Source: Linanthus parryae (taxonomy: Eukaryota > Streptophyta > Magnoliopsida > Ericales > Polemoniaceae). Taken from it: a stretch of DNA of 64,000 nt. The notes below the pieces were generated by a model. That model was given only the letters and a program-made list of their open reading frames with translations. It had not been told where the DNA came from and ran no database searches. Below are positions 1-12,420 of the stretch, in pieces. The first letter of the stretch is position 1. Every line of letters starts with the position of its first letter. The translations under genes and the position numbers were made by a program. Location of the stretch: positions 22,157,718 to 22,221,717 of the forward strand of contig JALGPY010000004.1 of NCBI GenBank assembly GCA_023055425.1, given 5' to 3'.

Positions 1-781
1 GTTTGTGCCATATCTGTGATACAATAATTTTCAGACAGATTGTGATTGGTTATTATATTGTTATGATGAGCTATGATGCGAACCTCTGTGATTTAGTTAT
101 GGTTGTGGCTGTGTTTTTGCACATTATGAGATAGTGGTTGTGGATTGGATATGGTTACGCCCTGTATCAACTAGTCGGAAAAATGAACTCCTGGACTCGA
201 TTATCTTATCATTGAGAAAAGAGAATACTATCATCTTGAGATTTAAAGCGATGAGGTGTGGAAATATTACAAAGTACTTTTAACTGTGATTTCCCAAGAT
301 GGTCCACATCTTTGGGTTGGAAATAAGAAATTTGAAATCGTGACAAACTTCACACATCAAACAACCAGAACGTTAGTCCCACAAATATCTGATCTTTACT
401 TAGCGAACTCTTTATTCCTGTCACAAGCCTCATAATCTCTTTACGTGCTATGGGTGTTAGCTTACTCATCCGTTTGCTTATTGTTTTCTGTAAAAGTGCG
501 TCGGCTTTTGCCATTTTAAAACCGTAGGTTATCAAGCAAGGCGGGGGACGTTCACATAGCTAGATAGGGAATCTTGATGCTTAGAACATCAATCACATAG
601 TATATCACTGAAAATGTATTCCTAGCTTTTCAAATGCTATCACTTTTTATCTTGAATTTGTAATAAATTATGTTTTGAGTTATCGATGGTTGTACTAGCT
701 ATGAACCGACGATCCTTATCCGTTCCCAATGAGGCTCATCACCTCGGGCGGAGGCATCGCGCGCGATTTGGGGGTGTTGCA
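1..781 (-). mobile_element. Partial Ty3/gypsy-type LTR (copy F), cut by window edge
   Basis: This stretch matches, in reverse complement, the first ~830 bp of the solo LTR at 49,348-51,850, including the shared block around 670-760 (GAGGCTCATCACCTCGGGCG). It ends at 781 with GGGGTGTTGCA, the inverted form of the TGCAACACCCC start of the other copy. Copia coding sequence resumes at 782, so this LTR was inserted into the copia element and truncates it. The rest lies left of the window, so solo LTR and full element cannot be told apart. No coding capacity is seen. Superfamily is inferred from the TGYAACACCCC termini. Confidence 0.75.
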
Positions 782-3700
782 TTGAAATTCAAAAAACTAG
801 CATATGTGAGAATGTCTAGCGCAAATTTCTTTTGGACCATAGATATACCCTCTGCAGTTCTATCTATCTCGAAACCCAAGAAAAATGTGAGATCTCCCAA
901 ATTGTTCAGCTTAAACACTCGATCTAGTATGTTTTGGAATGTTGTAATCGCTATGAGATTAGTCCCAGCCAACACTATGTCGTCAACATATACTAAGAGT
1001 ATCATGAAATCAGAACCAATAACTTTGGTTAAAAGACTGTAATCAGCCTGGGATTGCACAAAACCATACGCTTCCAATGATTGAGAGAGCTTGCTAAACC
1101 ACTCTCTGGATGATTGCTTCAGACCATCAACGACTTCTACAATTTACAAACCACTGGACTCTTTAACGACGTGTTGGGGTTATAACCTGGTGGCAAATCC
1201 ATATACACTTCTTCATGTAGAACCCCGCGAAGAAACGCCTTATCCACATCTAGTTGCACCATGTGCCAACGTTTTATAGTAGCTAAAGCCAAGAGACATT
1301 TCAACGTCGGTATCTTAACAACGAGTGAAAAAGTTTCAAAGTAATCAATCCCAGCTGTTTGAGAGTAACCTTTAGCAGCTAATCTAGCTTTACATCGCTC
1401 TAAACTTCCATAAGCCTTTAACTACACTTTAAACACCCACTTACATCCCACAGAATTGTGATGCGAGGGTAAGGTTGCTAACCTCCAGGTGTGATTCTGT
1501 TCTAACGCAGCAAGTTCCGCTGCCATTGCCTCCCTCCAAACCAAATGTTTGAAAGCCTCTTCATAGCGAATAGGTTTTTTAAGAGCAACATGTTCATTAT
1601 AATAAGCCTGATGCGGAATGGAACTCACAGGAGAAGAGATGGTATGAGTAAGATCAAACAAGCATGCAACACTAGGGGATTTTGCTTTCAACACATAGTC
1701 TTGTAAGTATTGAGGCACATGCCTTGTCCTTTGGGGCCTAGCAGAATGGAAAATAGATGTAACATGAACATTTGAAGCTGCTTCAACTGGCATTCTCGGA
1801 GATGAAGCTGCGTCAACTGGCATTCTCGGAGATGGAACATGGGAATACTCTTGGTCTTTGGGATTAACTATGAGAGCATCGACTTCGGTATCAAAGTTCT
1901 GGGCTGGAAGCACTGGATAACGCAAGAAATTATCTGATTCCTTAGAAGTATTGGGAGATGTAAGAACTTCATCCTTAAAAGGAATGCAAGTTTCATGAAA
2001 AATAACAACTCTTGAGATAAAACTGTCTTGGTAGCCATGTCAAACAATTTATAGCCCTTCATTCCATATACGTAACCAATAAAAGCACATCTTGTAGCTC
2101 TAGCATCAAACTTTGACCTCCCGTGTCTAAGTGTGGACGCAAAACATAGACAACCAAAAACCCTGAGATGATCATAAGATGGAGGTTTCTTATGCAACAA
2201 TTCAAAAAGCGTTTCACTCTTCAGAAGTGGCGCATGCAATCTATTGATTAGATATGCTGCACTTAAAACACAATCCCCCCAAAACTGTATGGGGACGAGG
2301 CTCTCAAACCTCAACGCTCTTGCAACACCAAGCAAATGCTGGTGTTTCCTTTCTTCCACAGAGTTTTGCTCCGGGGTAAAGACACATGATAGCTGATGAA
2401 CAATGCCTTTGTCTGCAAAGAAACTCTTGAAAGCCAAATCAGGAGCTTGATCACTCCGAACTTGCTTAATTTTACTTGCATATTGGGTCTCTACCAGCTT
2501 GTAAAAATGGGGGAAAATACGGCTGCATCAGACTTCAAGTTCATAAGATAGACCCAAGTATACCTACTACGATCCTCCACAATGGTTAAGAAATAAGCGT
2601 GACCTGAATATGAAGGGGTCCTGTAAGGACCCCACATGTCACAATGAACCAGATCAAATAAATTAGTGGTGACATTGTTAAGATGCGAGAAAGGTAGTCT
2701 TCTGTGCTTTTTCAAAGGGCACACTGAACAAGGAGTCATAACATCACCCTTCTCAAACTGCAGACATGGTTGCAGTAACCTTAATCTCTCAACAGAAGGA
2801 TGTCCCAACCTTCTGTGCCAAAGTAGAGATGTATTAGCGGCCGCAACGGATGCTGAACTAGAAGCAACACTTGACGAAATCGACATAAAATATAATCCTC
2901 CAACTTTAACATCCATACCAAGCAAGGCACCAGAAATTGAATGTTTGATTAGACATTTGTCTCCACAACAGATACAATTATATTATAGCGTATATGTGAG
3001 CTTACTTACTGAAATCAATTTATACTTGAAATCCGAAACACACAAGACATCATGAAAAAACAACTCTGGAGTGAACATTACTATCCCAACATGTGTAACC
3101 TGAAAAGCGTTGCCATTCGGCAAATGCACAAAGGTATCATAAACAGGTTTAGCTGCCTCAAATTTCGTCAAAGAGTTGCACATATGGTCAGTAGCACCTG
3201 TATCTACTATCCAACACTCATTATGAACCATCATAGATGAATGTAAAGTGCTCATTGAGTAGCTAGTAACACCACCTAAGAAATGATCATTCTTAGAAAA
3301 AGATGGATCATACTTGCTCACTGGAGACTGAGAACTTTGAGAATACTTATTTTAGGGACCGTGTTCAGATGAAACCGACTGATTGGATCCACTGCTATTC
3401 ATTTGATTCTGCAACAAAACCATGAGTTGAGAGCATTGGGCTTGTGACAAAAATAAATTCCCCGAATTAGAACCAGAATTATTATCGACTACCTTTTCTA
3501 CAGAATCTGAACCAACTTGATGAGCCTGAACTTTGTGTTTACTTTTGAAATTAGCAGGATAACCGTGAAGCTTCCAGCATTTGGCCTTTACATGACCCGT
3601 CCCTCCACAATGATAAAAACAATGTTGCTCTTTGAACCTTGATATTAGCATTAGAAGATTCACTTTGTCCTGAATTAACATATGACTCAGAATAAATCCT

Positions 3701-4086
3701 GCAACCATCTCTTTTAGCCATCATGGCCATGGAACTACCATCTGGACTAGGAATAACATTGAGCTGGCCCTGCATTTCTTGCTGGATTACTTTCGCAAAG
3801 ACTTTATTCAAGCTGGGTAGTGGACCAAGTAGCAATATCTGGTCTCTAACTGAACTGAAACTGTCAGCTAGTCCCATGGGAAACTGATTACACAATCTTC
3901 ATCGCGAGCTAAGATTAGGGAACTTACAATTCCACAAGTGCAGTACTTAATACCACCACAAGAGCACACAGGATGTGGTTTATACTGGTCTAGTTCATCC
4001 CACAAGGATCTCAACCTGGTAAAATAAGTTGTAACACTAGAATCATTTTGCTTCAGTGAGGAAATTGCCTTCGACAATTGAAACAC
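782..4086 (-). pseudogene. Copia gag-pol polyprotein, decayed and truncated
   Basis: Pieces in several frames form one polyprotein. Gag (4,086 to about 3,550) has a retrotransposon-gag segment followed by a CCHC knuckle (CFYHCGGTGHVKAKC, near 3,620-3,580). The protease motif CWIVDTGATDHMC is near 3,230. The pre-integrase zinc region LLWHRRLGHPS is near 2,830, and integrase core continues to about 1,870. A variable linker holds a short tandem repeat (SPRMPVDAAS/SPRMPVEAAS, 1,780-1,835). RT begins with GCKWVFKV near 1,430 and reaches the catalytic block LLVYVDDIV near 1,000-970 before the break at 781. Frameshifts and stops separate these blocks, so no functional product is expected. Confidence 0.85.
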
Positions 4087-4251
4087 TCAGGGAAAATATT
4101 TCTAACAAATCCAACCACATATCCACAGAAGAAGTTCTGTAAACGATGCTAGAGGCTATCTCCTTCGAAACTGAGTTATGATGAACACCGAATAAGCTCA
4201 AAATTCTTCAACATTAGGGCACTGCAACGAGATCAAAAAATAAGTGAACCA

Positions 4252-4264
4252 GGCTCTGATATCA
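4252..4264 (-). other. Primer-binding site of copia element G
   Basis: Read on the minus strand this is TGATATCAGAGCC, one change from the TGGTATCAGAGCC motif that pairs with the 3' end of initiator tRNA-Met. It lies between the presumed 5' LTR and gag, and fixes the element's orientation. Confidence 0.75.
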
Positions 4265-4690
4265 TAACACAAAATTGGATTCAAATCTATATAGAGACAA
4301 TGAACGAGAGAGAAATGAAAGAAATCCAGATTACGAATGTCTAATAAATCTATCTGAGAAAGAGTACCAATATCAAGAAGATATGCTCAATATTGATCCG
4401 ATAACAACAATGAAGCAAAAAACAAAACGCTAATGCCAGAAACTAAGAATCGGGGGTTATCAAGAGTAATGAGATAGGGATGACATGTGGCGACACACTA
4501 TTGGTTCACCAATACCAACTAACTCCTATTTGCAATGGAAGGACACAGTTCCTTCTTATTCTCAATACCACCAATAAATTCAAAGAAACAAAGGAGCTTC
4601 TCTACTACTACAAGGAGAATTTGTTTGACGTCAACGATCAAGGATGATATGGCTGCAGAAAAGATATGAAAACACAAAATATTTCTACAT

Positions 4691-5554
4691 AAAAGCTATC
4701 ACCGCAGGTCCAGAAACAGTATTATGGGGTTGGAAAACACAAGGTAGGAATGGCTTCTCGGAACAAGGGAGATTATTAAGGAGCTCGAGGAGTACTTTGT
4801 AAATATCTTTTTTCGACAATTGACCCAATACAGCTAGCATGGAACCCATGATAGGCAATGTGGAAGATTGCTCACAATAGATCAAATAGTAACACTGGAT
4901 AGACCTTTCGAGGCATCTCATGTTTGGAATGCAGTGAAGGATATGGCGCTAACATTGCTTAAACGAAAAATGCACGGTTGTCGGTGTAGTAATATCTGGT
5001 AATCAGGTTTATCGTACCCAAGAGATTTTGTAGTTCATTATTATGTATAAGGTTGTATAACCTTAATGTGAAAAAAATATATGGAGTTTTGATTGGCTAA
5101 TTCAATAAAAAGAGTTAATAAGAGCAGAAAATTGTTGACATAAGTTGTTAATTTTTTTTGAGATTTAAGTATGGATAAGTTATAAAGACGCCTCAACGGG
5201 AGTTTGCTATGATTTATCACCGGCATATGTTTATAATTCATGAAAAACTAACACATAATTCATGTCAAGCGGGCAACTATTAATCACCAATTCACCAAGT
5301 GATCACTCTTTGCGTACGATTAGTTATTGTCGAACCACCAAATGAATATCTAACCCTAGTCAAGCTTTATGATTTACATTCCACTCCAAGTTCGTAGTTA
5401 ACAATGTCGAGTCACCAAACAATTTATAAAACTAGGTGATAGTGCTAATTACTGACTAGGAACTAATGAGTCACCGAAGAGTTTCTAATGCTAAGTATTA
5501 AGACGTCTCCTTTTAGCTAGATGGAATTGTGAACATATAAGAATCATAACATGT
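4691..5554 (-). repeat. Remnant of Ty3 (Athila/Tat-like) LTR end and leader
   Basis: AT-rich sequence without a credible gene. Read on the minus strand, 5,030-4,940 contains CTTGGGTACGATAAACCTG and then TTAGCGCC, resembling the U5/primer-binding junction of Athila/Tat-type Ty3 elements (family pattern TGGCGCCGTTGCC, here degenerate). It is the continuation of the LTR that begins near 14,543, split by the LINE and by a solo copia LTR. Weak similarity; family assignment is inference. Confidence 0.35.
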
Positions 5555-5574
5555 AATTGTGCATCAATTAATCT
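5555..5574. repeat. Target-site duplication of LINE 1 (3' side)
   Basis: AATTGTGCATCAATTAATCT, 20 bp, repeated exactly at 12,401-12,420. It abuts the poly(A) tail (T-run on the plus strand from 5,575), as expected for target-primed reverse transcription. Confidence 0.93.
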
Positions 5575-5824
5575 TTTTTTTTTGCGGTACCATAAGAACT
5601 TCATTGATAATGAAACGAAAGAGATACATAGTAGAACATAGAAACTGCAAAATACGACCCACTACACATGAATAACTAGCCACAAACCCATAACCAAGAG
5701 AATCCAGCACCAAATGCCACCAAAGGTTGGAACAACACCCAAAAGATATCCAAACCAGTCAAGGAAAATAAGAAAGTACAAGAGAACACCAAAATAGAAG
5801 TACATGTAATAACCATAAAACGAA

Positions 5825-8800
5825 CTATGCATCAATGAAGGGGATCACAGCAGACATAAGATCATCATCTGGAATTGGAGGGAGGCCATCTCCAGCAACA
5901 ACATCAACATCAGCTGCACCTTGAGCAAGCCCAGCAACTTCACCATCTCCCACTGAGGCCATGGCATGATCACTAGAAGAGGCATGAGAAGAAGAAGAAG
6001 CAACAAGAGCAGGGCTATCCACAGCATCTGAAGCAAACTTTGCACAAGCACTAGCAGCAGGTGGCAGCACAGCAAGAGTAAAAGCATCAGACACTTCCAC
6101 CACAGCATGAGGAGCAAACTGGGAAACTTGAGGAGCAAACTGAGGAACAAAGTGAATCTGCCCGGGCCTCCAAGAGATATTTCCTTTCTTAACTTCAACT
6201 TCAACCCATTTATGAGTAGCTGAACTTAAACTAGAAATAATTAGTAGACCGAAATAAAATTAGCAAAGGCTTCAGCTTGATGGTAAACATGGTCAGCTAA
6301 AGGAGTTTGTTGCTCAAACAATCTTTTGTTTCTGGTGATCAAAAAGGATCCAAAAGATAGCTGGGATCCAGTGCCAGTTCTGAATGGAGCAACGTTCCTT
6401 CTTCTTTCTAATCCAGTGAACAATCCATTGCTGAAGATTAATAGCAGTATAACTAGGTTTATGAGACGCAGAAAGAGGAGCTCTCTCCCAAAGTTCTTGA
6501 GCCATTGTGCATTGAACAAAAATGTGTTCAGGGGTTTCAGGATGAGTGTGACATAGGGTACAAAAGGGACTAATAGAATGAATCCTAGAATGAATATTAT
6601 TTAAACAAGGTAAGGAGTTAGAAAAGATTCTCCAGAAGAGATGCACAATATTTGCAGGCAAACCTGAGTTCCATAATCTTTTCCACTTAAGCACATAGGA
6701 CATTTGATTAAACTGAATACGTTTGGCAAAGGAAATAGGAGAAGAATTATTACAATTTTTAAGAGAATAAGTTGATTTATCCGAGTAGATTCCATTTGAG
6801 GTGGCTTTCCAAAAGGGGGTGTCCAGATTCTCATTAAATCCAATGGGGATCTGAGTTATTTTATGACAGAGCCATGCAGGGAATAGTCTGCTAAGAAGAC
6901 TAACATTCCAAGTGCTACCATTCTCAGAGATCAATTGGGCCACTTTTTTTATCCTGTTACTTGGGTCAGTTGTCTTAAACAATCAGCAATTGAATCACCA
7001 GGGACATCTTGAACCCAACCGTCATTTCTTACCATGATTGAATGTCCATTGGCCACTTTCCATTGCAATCCAAGATTGAGAGCACTTCTACCCTTACAAA
7101 TGTTCTTCCAAGCACAAGAGGCAATAGAAGCAGGCTTGAGACTAAGGAAATTTTGTCTTTTACAATATTTGGAGGTAAAATAGAAGCTAAAGAAACTAGA
7201 AGAGTCCTTGACAAGTCTCCAACAACTTTTAGCAAGAAGAGCATTGTTAAAACAGTGTAAGTTTTTGAAACCCAACCCCCCATTTTTAGTTTTGTTGCAC
7301 AAGAAATCCCAAGAGAGCCAATGAATACATCTTTTGTTGGAATTACCAGCCCAGAAGAAGTTCGAAAGAGTAGATTTAATGACATCACAATCCTTTTTAG
7401 GAAAAAGGCATACAGACATAGGATAGACTAAATAACTGTTAAGTACAGCTTTGAGTAGTGTTGCTCTTCCAAAAGAGTTAAGGAGGAGACCCTGCCAGCC
7501 AGCACACTTCTCAGAGATTTTAGTAATAGTATGTTTTATAAGGTCTTTATTATAGCCTTTCTTATCTAGGTGAATTCCTAAATATTTTCCAATTGAATCA
7601 TGAGGAGATAACCCTAAGTTGGCAGAAAAGTGCATCATGTCAGAACTAGTACAGTTTGGGCTAAACACCAAAGATGATTTATCTAAGTTGATAGATTGCC
7701 CAGATTGAGTAGAAAAGTCATCTAAGATACATTTGATATTACTACTAGTATGAGGTTGAACTTGGAAAAACATGAGGGTGTCATCAGCAAATTGGAGATG
7801 GGTTATTGTTGCATTCCTGGAAATGGGAATTCCTTTAATTAAATTATCTGATTCAGCCATCTGAAGAGAACTAGACAGCACCTCAGCACAGAGAGAAAAT
7901 AGAAAGGGTGATAAGGTATCACCTTGTCTTAGCCCTCTATGAGGAGAGAAGCAGTTAGATTGTCATCCATTAATAAGGATAGAGTAGGAAATTTTGGTTA
8001 TGCACTGCATAATGAGTTTAATAAAGTGGGTAGGGAAGTGCATTTGAAACATAACTAGCTCAAGAAAATCCCATCTAGCTCTATAAAAGGCCTTAGAGAT
8101 ATCCAACTTAAGAGCTCCTAGATTTGGTTGGTTATTAGATTTAGCTTTGAAAATGCTATGAACAAGATCTTGACTAATAAGAATATTGTCTTGTATGAGT
8201 CTCTGGGGTATGAACCCATTTTGGTTAATAGAAATGGGGGAAGGGAGGACAAGCTTAAGTCTGTTGGCAAGGACTTTTGCAATGATTCTGTAAAGAACAT
8301 AACATAGACTAATGGGTCTAAAGTCACCTACAGTTTGGGGATTATTAGTTTTGGGAATTAGAATAATATGTGTTTTATGAATTTCTTTTAGCATATGACC
8401 TGAATTAAAGAAGGATAACACAGCAGAAGTAATAGAAGTGGATAAGATTAGCCAATTTTGTTGGAAAAAAGCTGGTTGAAATCCATCAGGGCCAGGGGCT
8501 TTGAGAGGTGACATTTCAAACACAGCATTGGAAATCTCAGTTGCGGTAAATGGATTGGAGAGCAGAATTTGCTTGTCCGGGCTAAGAGTTTTTGTGATAT
8601 TAAATAATAGGGAGAAGGAGAAGAGATTATCATTCCGTTGCATCAGTTCAGTCCTACTAGGTGAGGGTTCAGAATAAATTTGCTTAAAGTGCTCACTAAA
8701 GCAATGCATAATAGTAGATAAATCAGTAATGCTACTTCCATCAGGAAGTTTAAGATTGCAAATTGAATTCAATTTTTTCCTTACTTTTGTGTAAGAATGA

Positions 8801-9888
8801 AAGAATTTGGTATTTTTATTTCCTTATTTAAGCCATTTACATCTAGCCCTATGAGCCCAGAAAGTCTCTTCTTGAGTTAGGAGCTCATGAAGATGTTTAT
8901 GGAAAGTGATAAAGTTTGAGGCAGCAAGAGGGTCAGGCAAGAGAGCTTGGAAGTAGGCAACTTGCTGTTTAACTAGAGAGATTCGGTTAGTCAGGGAACG
9001 TCTAGACATGGCCCAAGTTCTAAAAGATTTTAAGGTTATTGCTAGAAGTTTAGCCAATCTAAATCAAGGTGATCCTCTTATGGGGAGATGCCATATAAAT
9101 TGAAGAATCTCTTTAGTCTCAGGGGTCTTAAGCCACCAAATCTCAAACCTTCTAGGAGGGTTGATGCGAGAGGAGGGAGAGTTAAAGAGTTTGAGAATAA
9201 GGGGGGAGTTATCAGAGGCTCCAATACCTCGATTATGAAGAGACAATGAAGGAAACAGTGAAAGAAAATCAGTGTTACACCATGCTCTATCTAATCTCTC
9301 AAAAGTGGGGTTGGAGTGAAACCTACTATTAGTCCAAGTAAACCAAGGGCCACTATTTTTAACTTCAAACATGCCCCAATGGTTAAGGTAGTTCAACAGA
9401 AGGGAAGCTCCCCTAATGTTTGAAGCACAAGGGCCAGATTTATCATGAGGAAACAAGACTTGATTAAAATCTCCTATAATAATAAGGGGGCAGTGATGAG
9501 GTCGAATAGCATCAAACTGTTTCCAAACATAATCACCACGCATATCAAAATTGGGATGGCCATAAACTAGGCCAATGAACCAAGGCGGAGTTTGAGAGTT
9601 ACAAAACCTAATTTCTAGCAAGATGAGATTATTGAAAGACCCTTTGAGTGTGCCCTTAAATAAATGAGAGTGCCAAGCACACCATAATCCTCCATTAGAT
9701 CCGCTAGGATCAACAAAACAATGATTATCAAAACCTAGTTTTCTAAACTTATGCTTAATAAAAGAGTCCGGATGTTTAGTTTCAGAGAAGAAGATAAGTG
9801 CAGGTTTGAACCTACGGGTCAGCAAAAAAATATCACGAATTGCAGAGTCCTGACCAAGCCCTCTGCAATTCCAACTAAGAAGATTCAT
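5825..9888 (-). pseudogene. LINE 1 ORF2: endonuclease-reverse transcriptase, broken
   Basis: Starts at ATG 9,886-9,888 (MNLLSWNCRGLG), just past the ORF1 remains. The APE-like endonuclease shows the Asn block, FFSETK, IIGDFNQV and RLDRAWCN, but its final SDH motif is SDN (see findings). RT follows: KAPGPDGFQ (about 8,500), RPISLC, LDISKAFYRARW (Tyr for the usual second Asp), a TGA in place of Trp near 7,964, GLRQGDTLSPFLF, and the catalytic FADD block near 7,790. A zf-RVT segment with CTLCHTHPETPEHIFVQC lies near 6,560-6,510. The last part is Ala/Ser-rich and ends near 5,825. Several stops and frameshifts separate these parts. Confidence 0.88.
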
Positions 9889-10051
9889 GGCTCTCTTGGG
9901 GGTTGTTCTGGCACAACCAACCGAAAGCCCAGTTTGATTTTTTTGCATGAGTATGAGAAATCAGAAAGAGATTCATTGGCCACTCGAAGTCTTTTTTTGA
10001 ACTTGAATTTAAAAAAATGATCCGAGAATGGATTGAAGTAAAACTGATTGA

Positions 10052-11900
10052 TTAAATCATAAAAATCAACGGTACCTTTGGGAGCCTCTGGCTTGGAAGA
10101 AACTCTCTGCCTCTTACCCTTCCCTTGAGATCAGAAGATTGAGGCACATCAGTTTCTATCTTCTTGGCTGCCTTTTTGATTGCTGGAATTTGCACCGGCT
10201 TTGGCTTTGATTGAGTCTTCCCCTTGCCTTTTTCATACACCTTTCTATTGATCGTCTGTTTCTCCATGTCATTCTCTTTCTTGTTGTCTCCTCTTTTACC
10301 CCTAAATTTTTTTGGCACGGATGGACCACTTTCCTTCAGAATTTTGTCAATATCTATCATGTCCTGATTTCTTTGAGTAACCTCCACATCAGCTTCTGAG
10401 GTTAAGGAAGGGGAGAACTCTGGGGCTTTTATGGAGAAGCTTGCATGGTGCAGTTTCTTGAAGTTAGTTGGGAGTTGCCTCATTGTGGTTGAGTTTGGTG
10501 GTGGACGAGAGAGGATGGGACAAGAGAGGGATTGACTGGGAGGATTCTGCAAAATCTCTTCTCGGAAGTGAATGTTGGTATTTATAGTGCAGATGGGTGG
10601 GAGACTTTTCAGTTCTTGTAGTAAGGAATCGCCTTTTTAAAAACCCAAATGCATGTGTCCATTGAAGGCTTGCTCGGAAACCCAATCAGCATTGAAACTG
10701 ATTGGTTGTGTCTGTTGGGAAGGGGATGCATTCATGGCACCGGTTGGAAAAGCATGCATGCATTTGGTGGGAAAGAGGAACCGGTTGAGGGGGAAACTGA
10801 ATCGATTGGAGTAGCCCCGTCAATTGTTTATCCAACTGAGAGCTTTCACCTATAAAAGAAGGATTACAAACAACTCTGGGTTTTTTGGTGATCTCATTGT
10901 GCGGAGGTTCTGAGGGAGGAGTGAAAAAAATTGCAGAGTCGTTTCGAAGATGAAGAGTGATCTGAGAGATGAGGGTTTGACGGAACAGGGGGTCCTTAAT
11001 TGGGGTCTTGGAGGGTTGGGACATCACAAAAGTCATAGACAGGGGTGATACTAGTATCGAATTTCGTGGTGAGAAAGGGTCCATGTTTTGAGTGTAGTTT
11101 GAGCAAGTGAGTGAACATTTTACGTTGTGGATTCACAAAGAAAGGGTAGGAAGAGAGGTGGTGGGATTGAAGATACCGAGCTTCCAACTTCTCCAGAACT
11201 TCAACCAGGTTAGTGTTACAACGCTTATTATCATGACCGATACAGCCACACCGATAGCACACTTTGAAGATTCTTTCATTACTAAAGAAAACCCATTTTT
11301 TCTCTTCCTCCCCTGGGACATCACGTAAGCCCCAGGGGTCAAAGCTTGATCCAAAGAAACTCTAGCCCTAATCCTTAATCCATGCAAGGCTCTAACTCTT
11401 TCAAAAGACCAATAAACCACAATTAGATCCCCTGCTAAATTTCCCAGCTTCTCAGCCGTAGCATGATCAAAACCTTCAAGAGAAATATTTGGTACTTGAA
11501 ACCAAATATCAGCTTTTGAGAAATCAATTTCAGAGAGAGCTTGATTGTTTCTCCTTTCTTTAAAAATCAAAGATAATCCATGCATGGAAATAAGTGATTC
11601 ATTGAGAAAAAAATCCTTATCTTTAGGGTTTTGAAAATGAAACAGATACACATCCTCTTTTTTCTCAATCCAAACTGACCCAAATGTTTTCCAGGCCTTG
11701 CTGATGGCTTGTTGCATGACCAGAGGGGAAAGAGAAGTTTTACCCAGAAAATTAGCAACCAGGGTGTGTTTCAAGATTTCCCGAAAAGTGAAGGCTCTAG
11801 TAGGATTCAATGAGACCACCGAACCCCTTTCATCAAGCCTTTCCTCCATGGAATCATTAGAAGAGGGACTACTAGTATCGAATTGGAAGGGTTTAGACAT
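10052..11900 (-). pseudogene. LINE 1 ORF1 (DUF4283 and CCHC-type RNA-binding protein), frameshifted
   Basis: Begins at ATG 11,898-11,900 and reads about 200 residues of a DUF4283-like domain (blocks SKAWKTFGSVWIEK, ADIWFQVPNISLEG). A frameshift near 11,270-11,310 moves the zinc knuckle CYRCGCIGHDNKRC (about 11,260-11,215) into another frame. The low-complexity C-terminal part continues in several frames to about 10,052. ORF1 proteins of plant L1 elements coat the element RNA for retrotransposition. The breaks make this copy non-functional. Confidence 0.8.
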
Positions 11901-12400
11901 GCTGATCCAATTGGCAAAGAGAGATTGAAACTGAAATGGAGAAGTTCAACAGAATGGATTGAAATGAGATGAATCTAACTATCAATAATTGGAAACAAAG
12001 AAGAGATAGATAAAGAAGAGACCTGCAAGAAGAAGATATGGTAAGATTTGATTAGTAGCATATAATAATCAAATAATAAACAGCATTAAAAAGAACCAAT
12101 GCATGCAAACGGAATGATTTCAAAGATCTCGGTAGTGTTCAACAATGGAGAAAAGCGTGAGTTACAATGCAGTTGAATGATGACAATGTAGGTAGTAGGG
12201 TAATGGAGGTGCAGCACACGAGAGTGAATGACAAAGAAGAGAAGGTGAATAGAGAGATTAAGTGCAGTGATTGGAAACTGCGACCAATTAGTGACCCGTT
12301 GGTAGTGGTGGAAGATGGAAGGTTCGTCAGAAGCAAGGATATGGGGATTGCGGCTCGAAGAGCATTGGGAGAGGCTCTAGAGAGAGAGCATTCCAGTTTG

Positions 12401-12420
12401 AATTGTGCATCAATTAATCT
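12401..12420. repeat. Target-site duplication of LINE 1 (5' side)
   Basis: Exact second copy of the 20-bp sequence at 5,555-5,574, marking the 5' end of the LINE at 12,400. Confidence 0.93.

Larger units (their letters stand above)
782..4690 (-). mobile_element. Truncated Ty1/copia retrotransposon (element G)
   Basis: On the minus strand this runs 5' LTR (about 4,690-4,266), primer-binding site (4,252-4,264), gag, protease, integrase and the start of reverse transcriptase, then stops where the Ty3-type LTR was inserted at 781. The order protease-integrase-RT identifies Ty1/copia. The 5' LTR boundary is approximate, because no clear TG start or target-site duplication could be fixed. The 3' half and 3' LTR are not in the window. 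Confidence 0.8.
5575..12400 (-). mobile_element. Full-length L1-type LINE (LINE 1)
   Basis: A 6.8-kb non-LTR retrotransposon on the minus strand, bounded by a perfect 20-bp target-site duplication. From 5' to 3': leader (12,400-11,901), ORF1 with nucleic-acid-binding domains, ORF2 with endonuclease, reverse transcriptase and zf-RVT, a C-terminal extension, and a poly(A) tail (5,583-5,575). Both ORFs carry stops and frameshifts, so the copy is dead though structurally complete. It lies inside the older Ty3-type LTR. Confidence 0.93.

Noticed and set aside
4685..4921. 78-codon open frame on the minus strand
   Set aside because: No family resemblance; sits at the boundary of two retroelement remnants.
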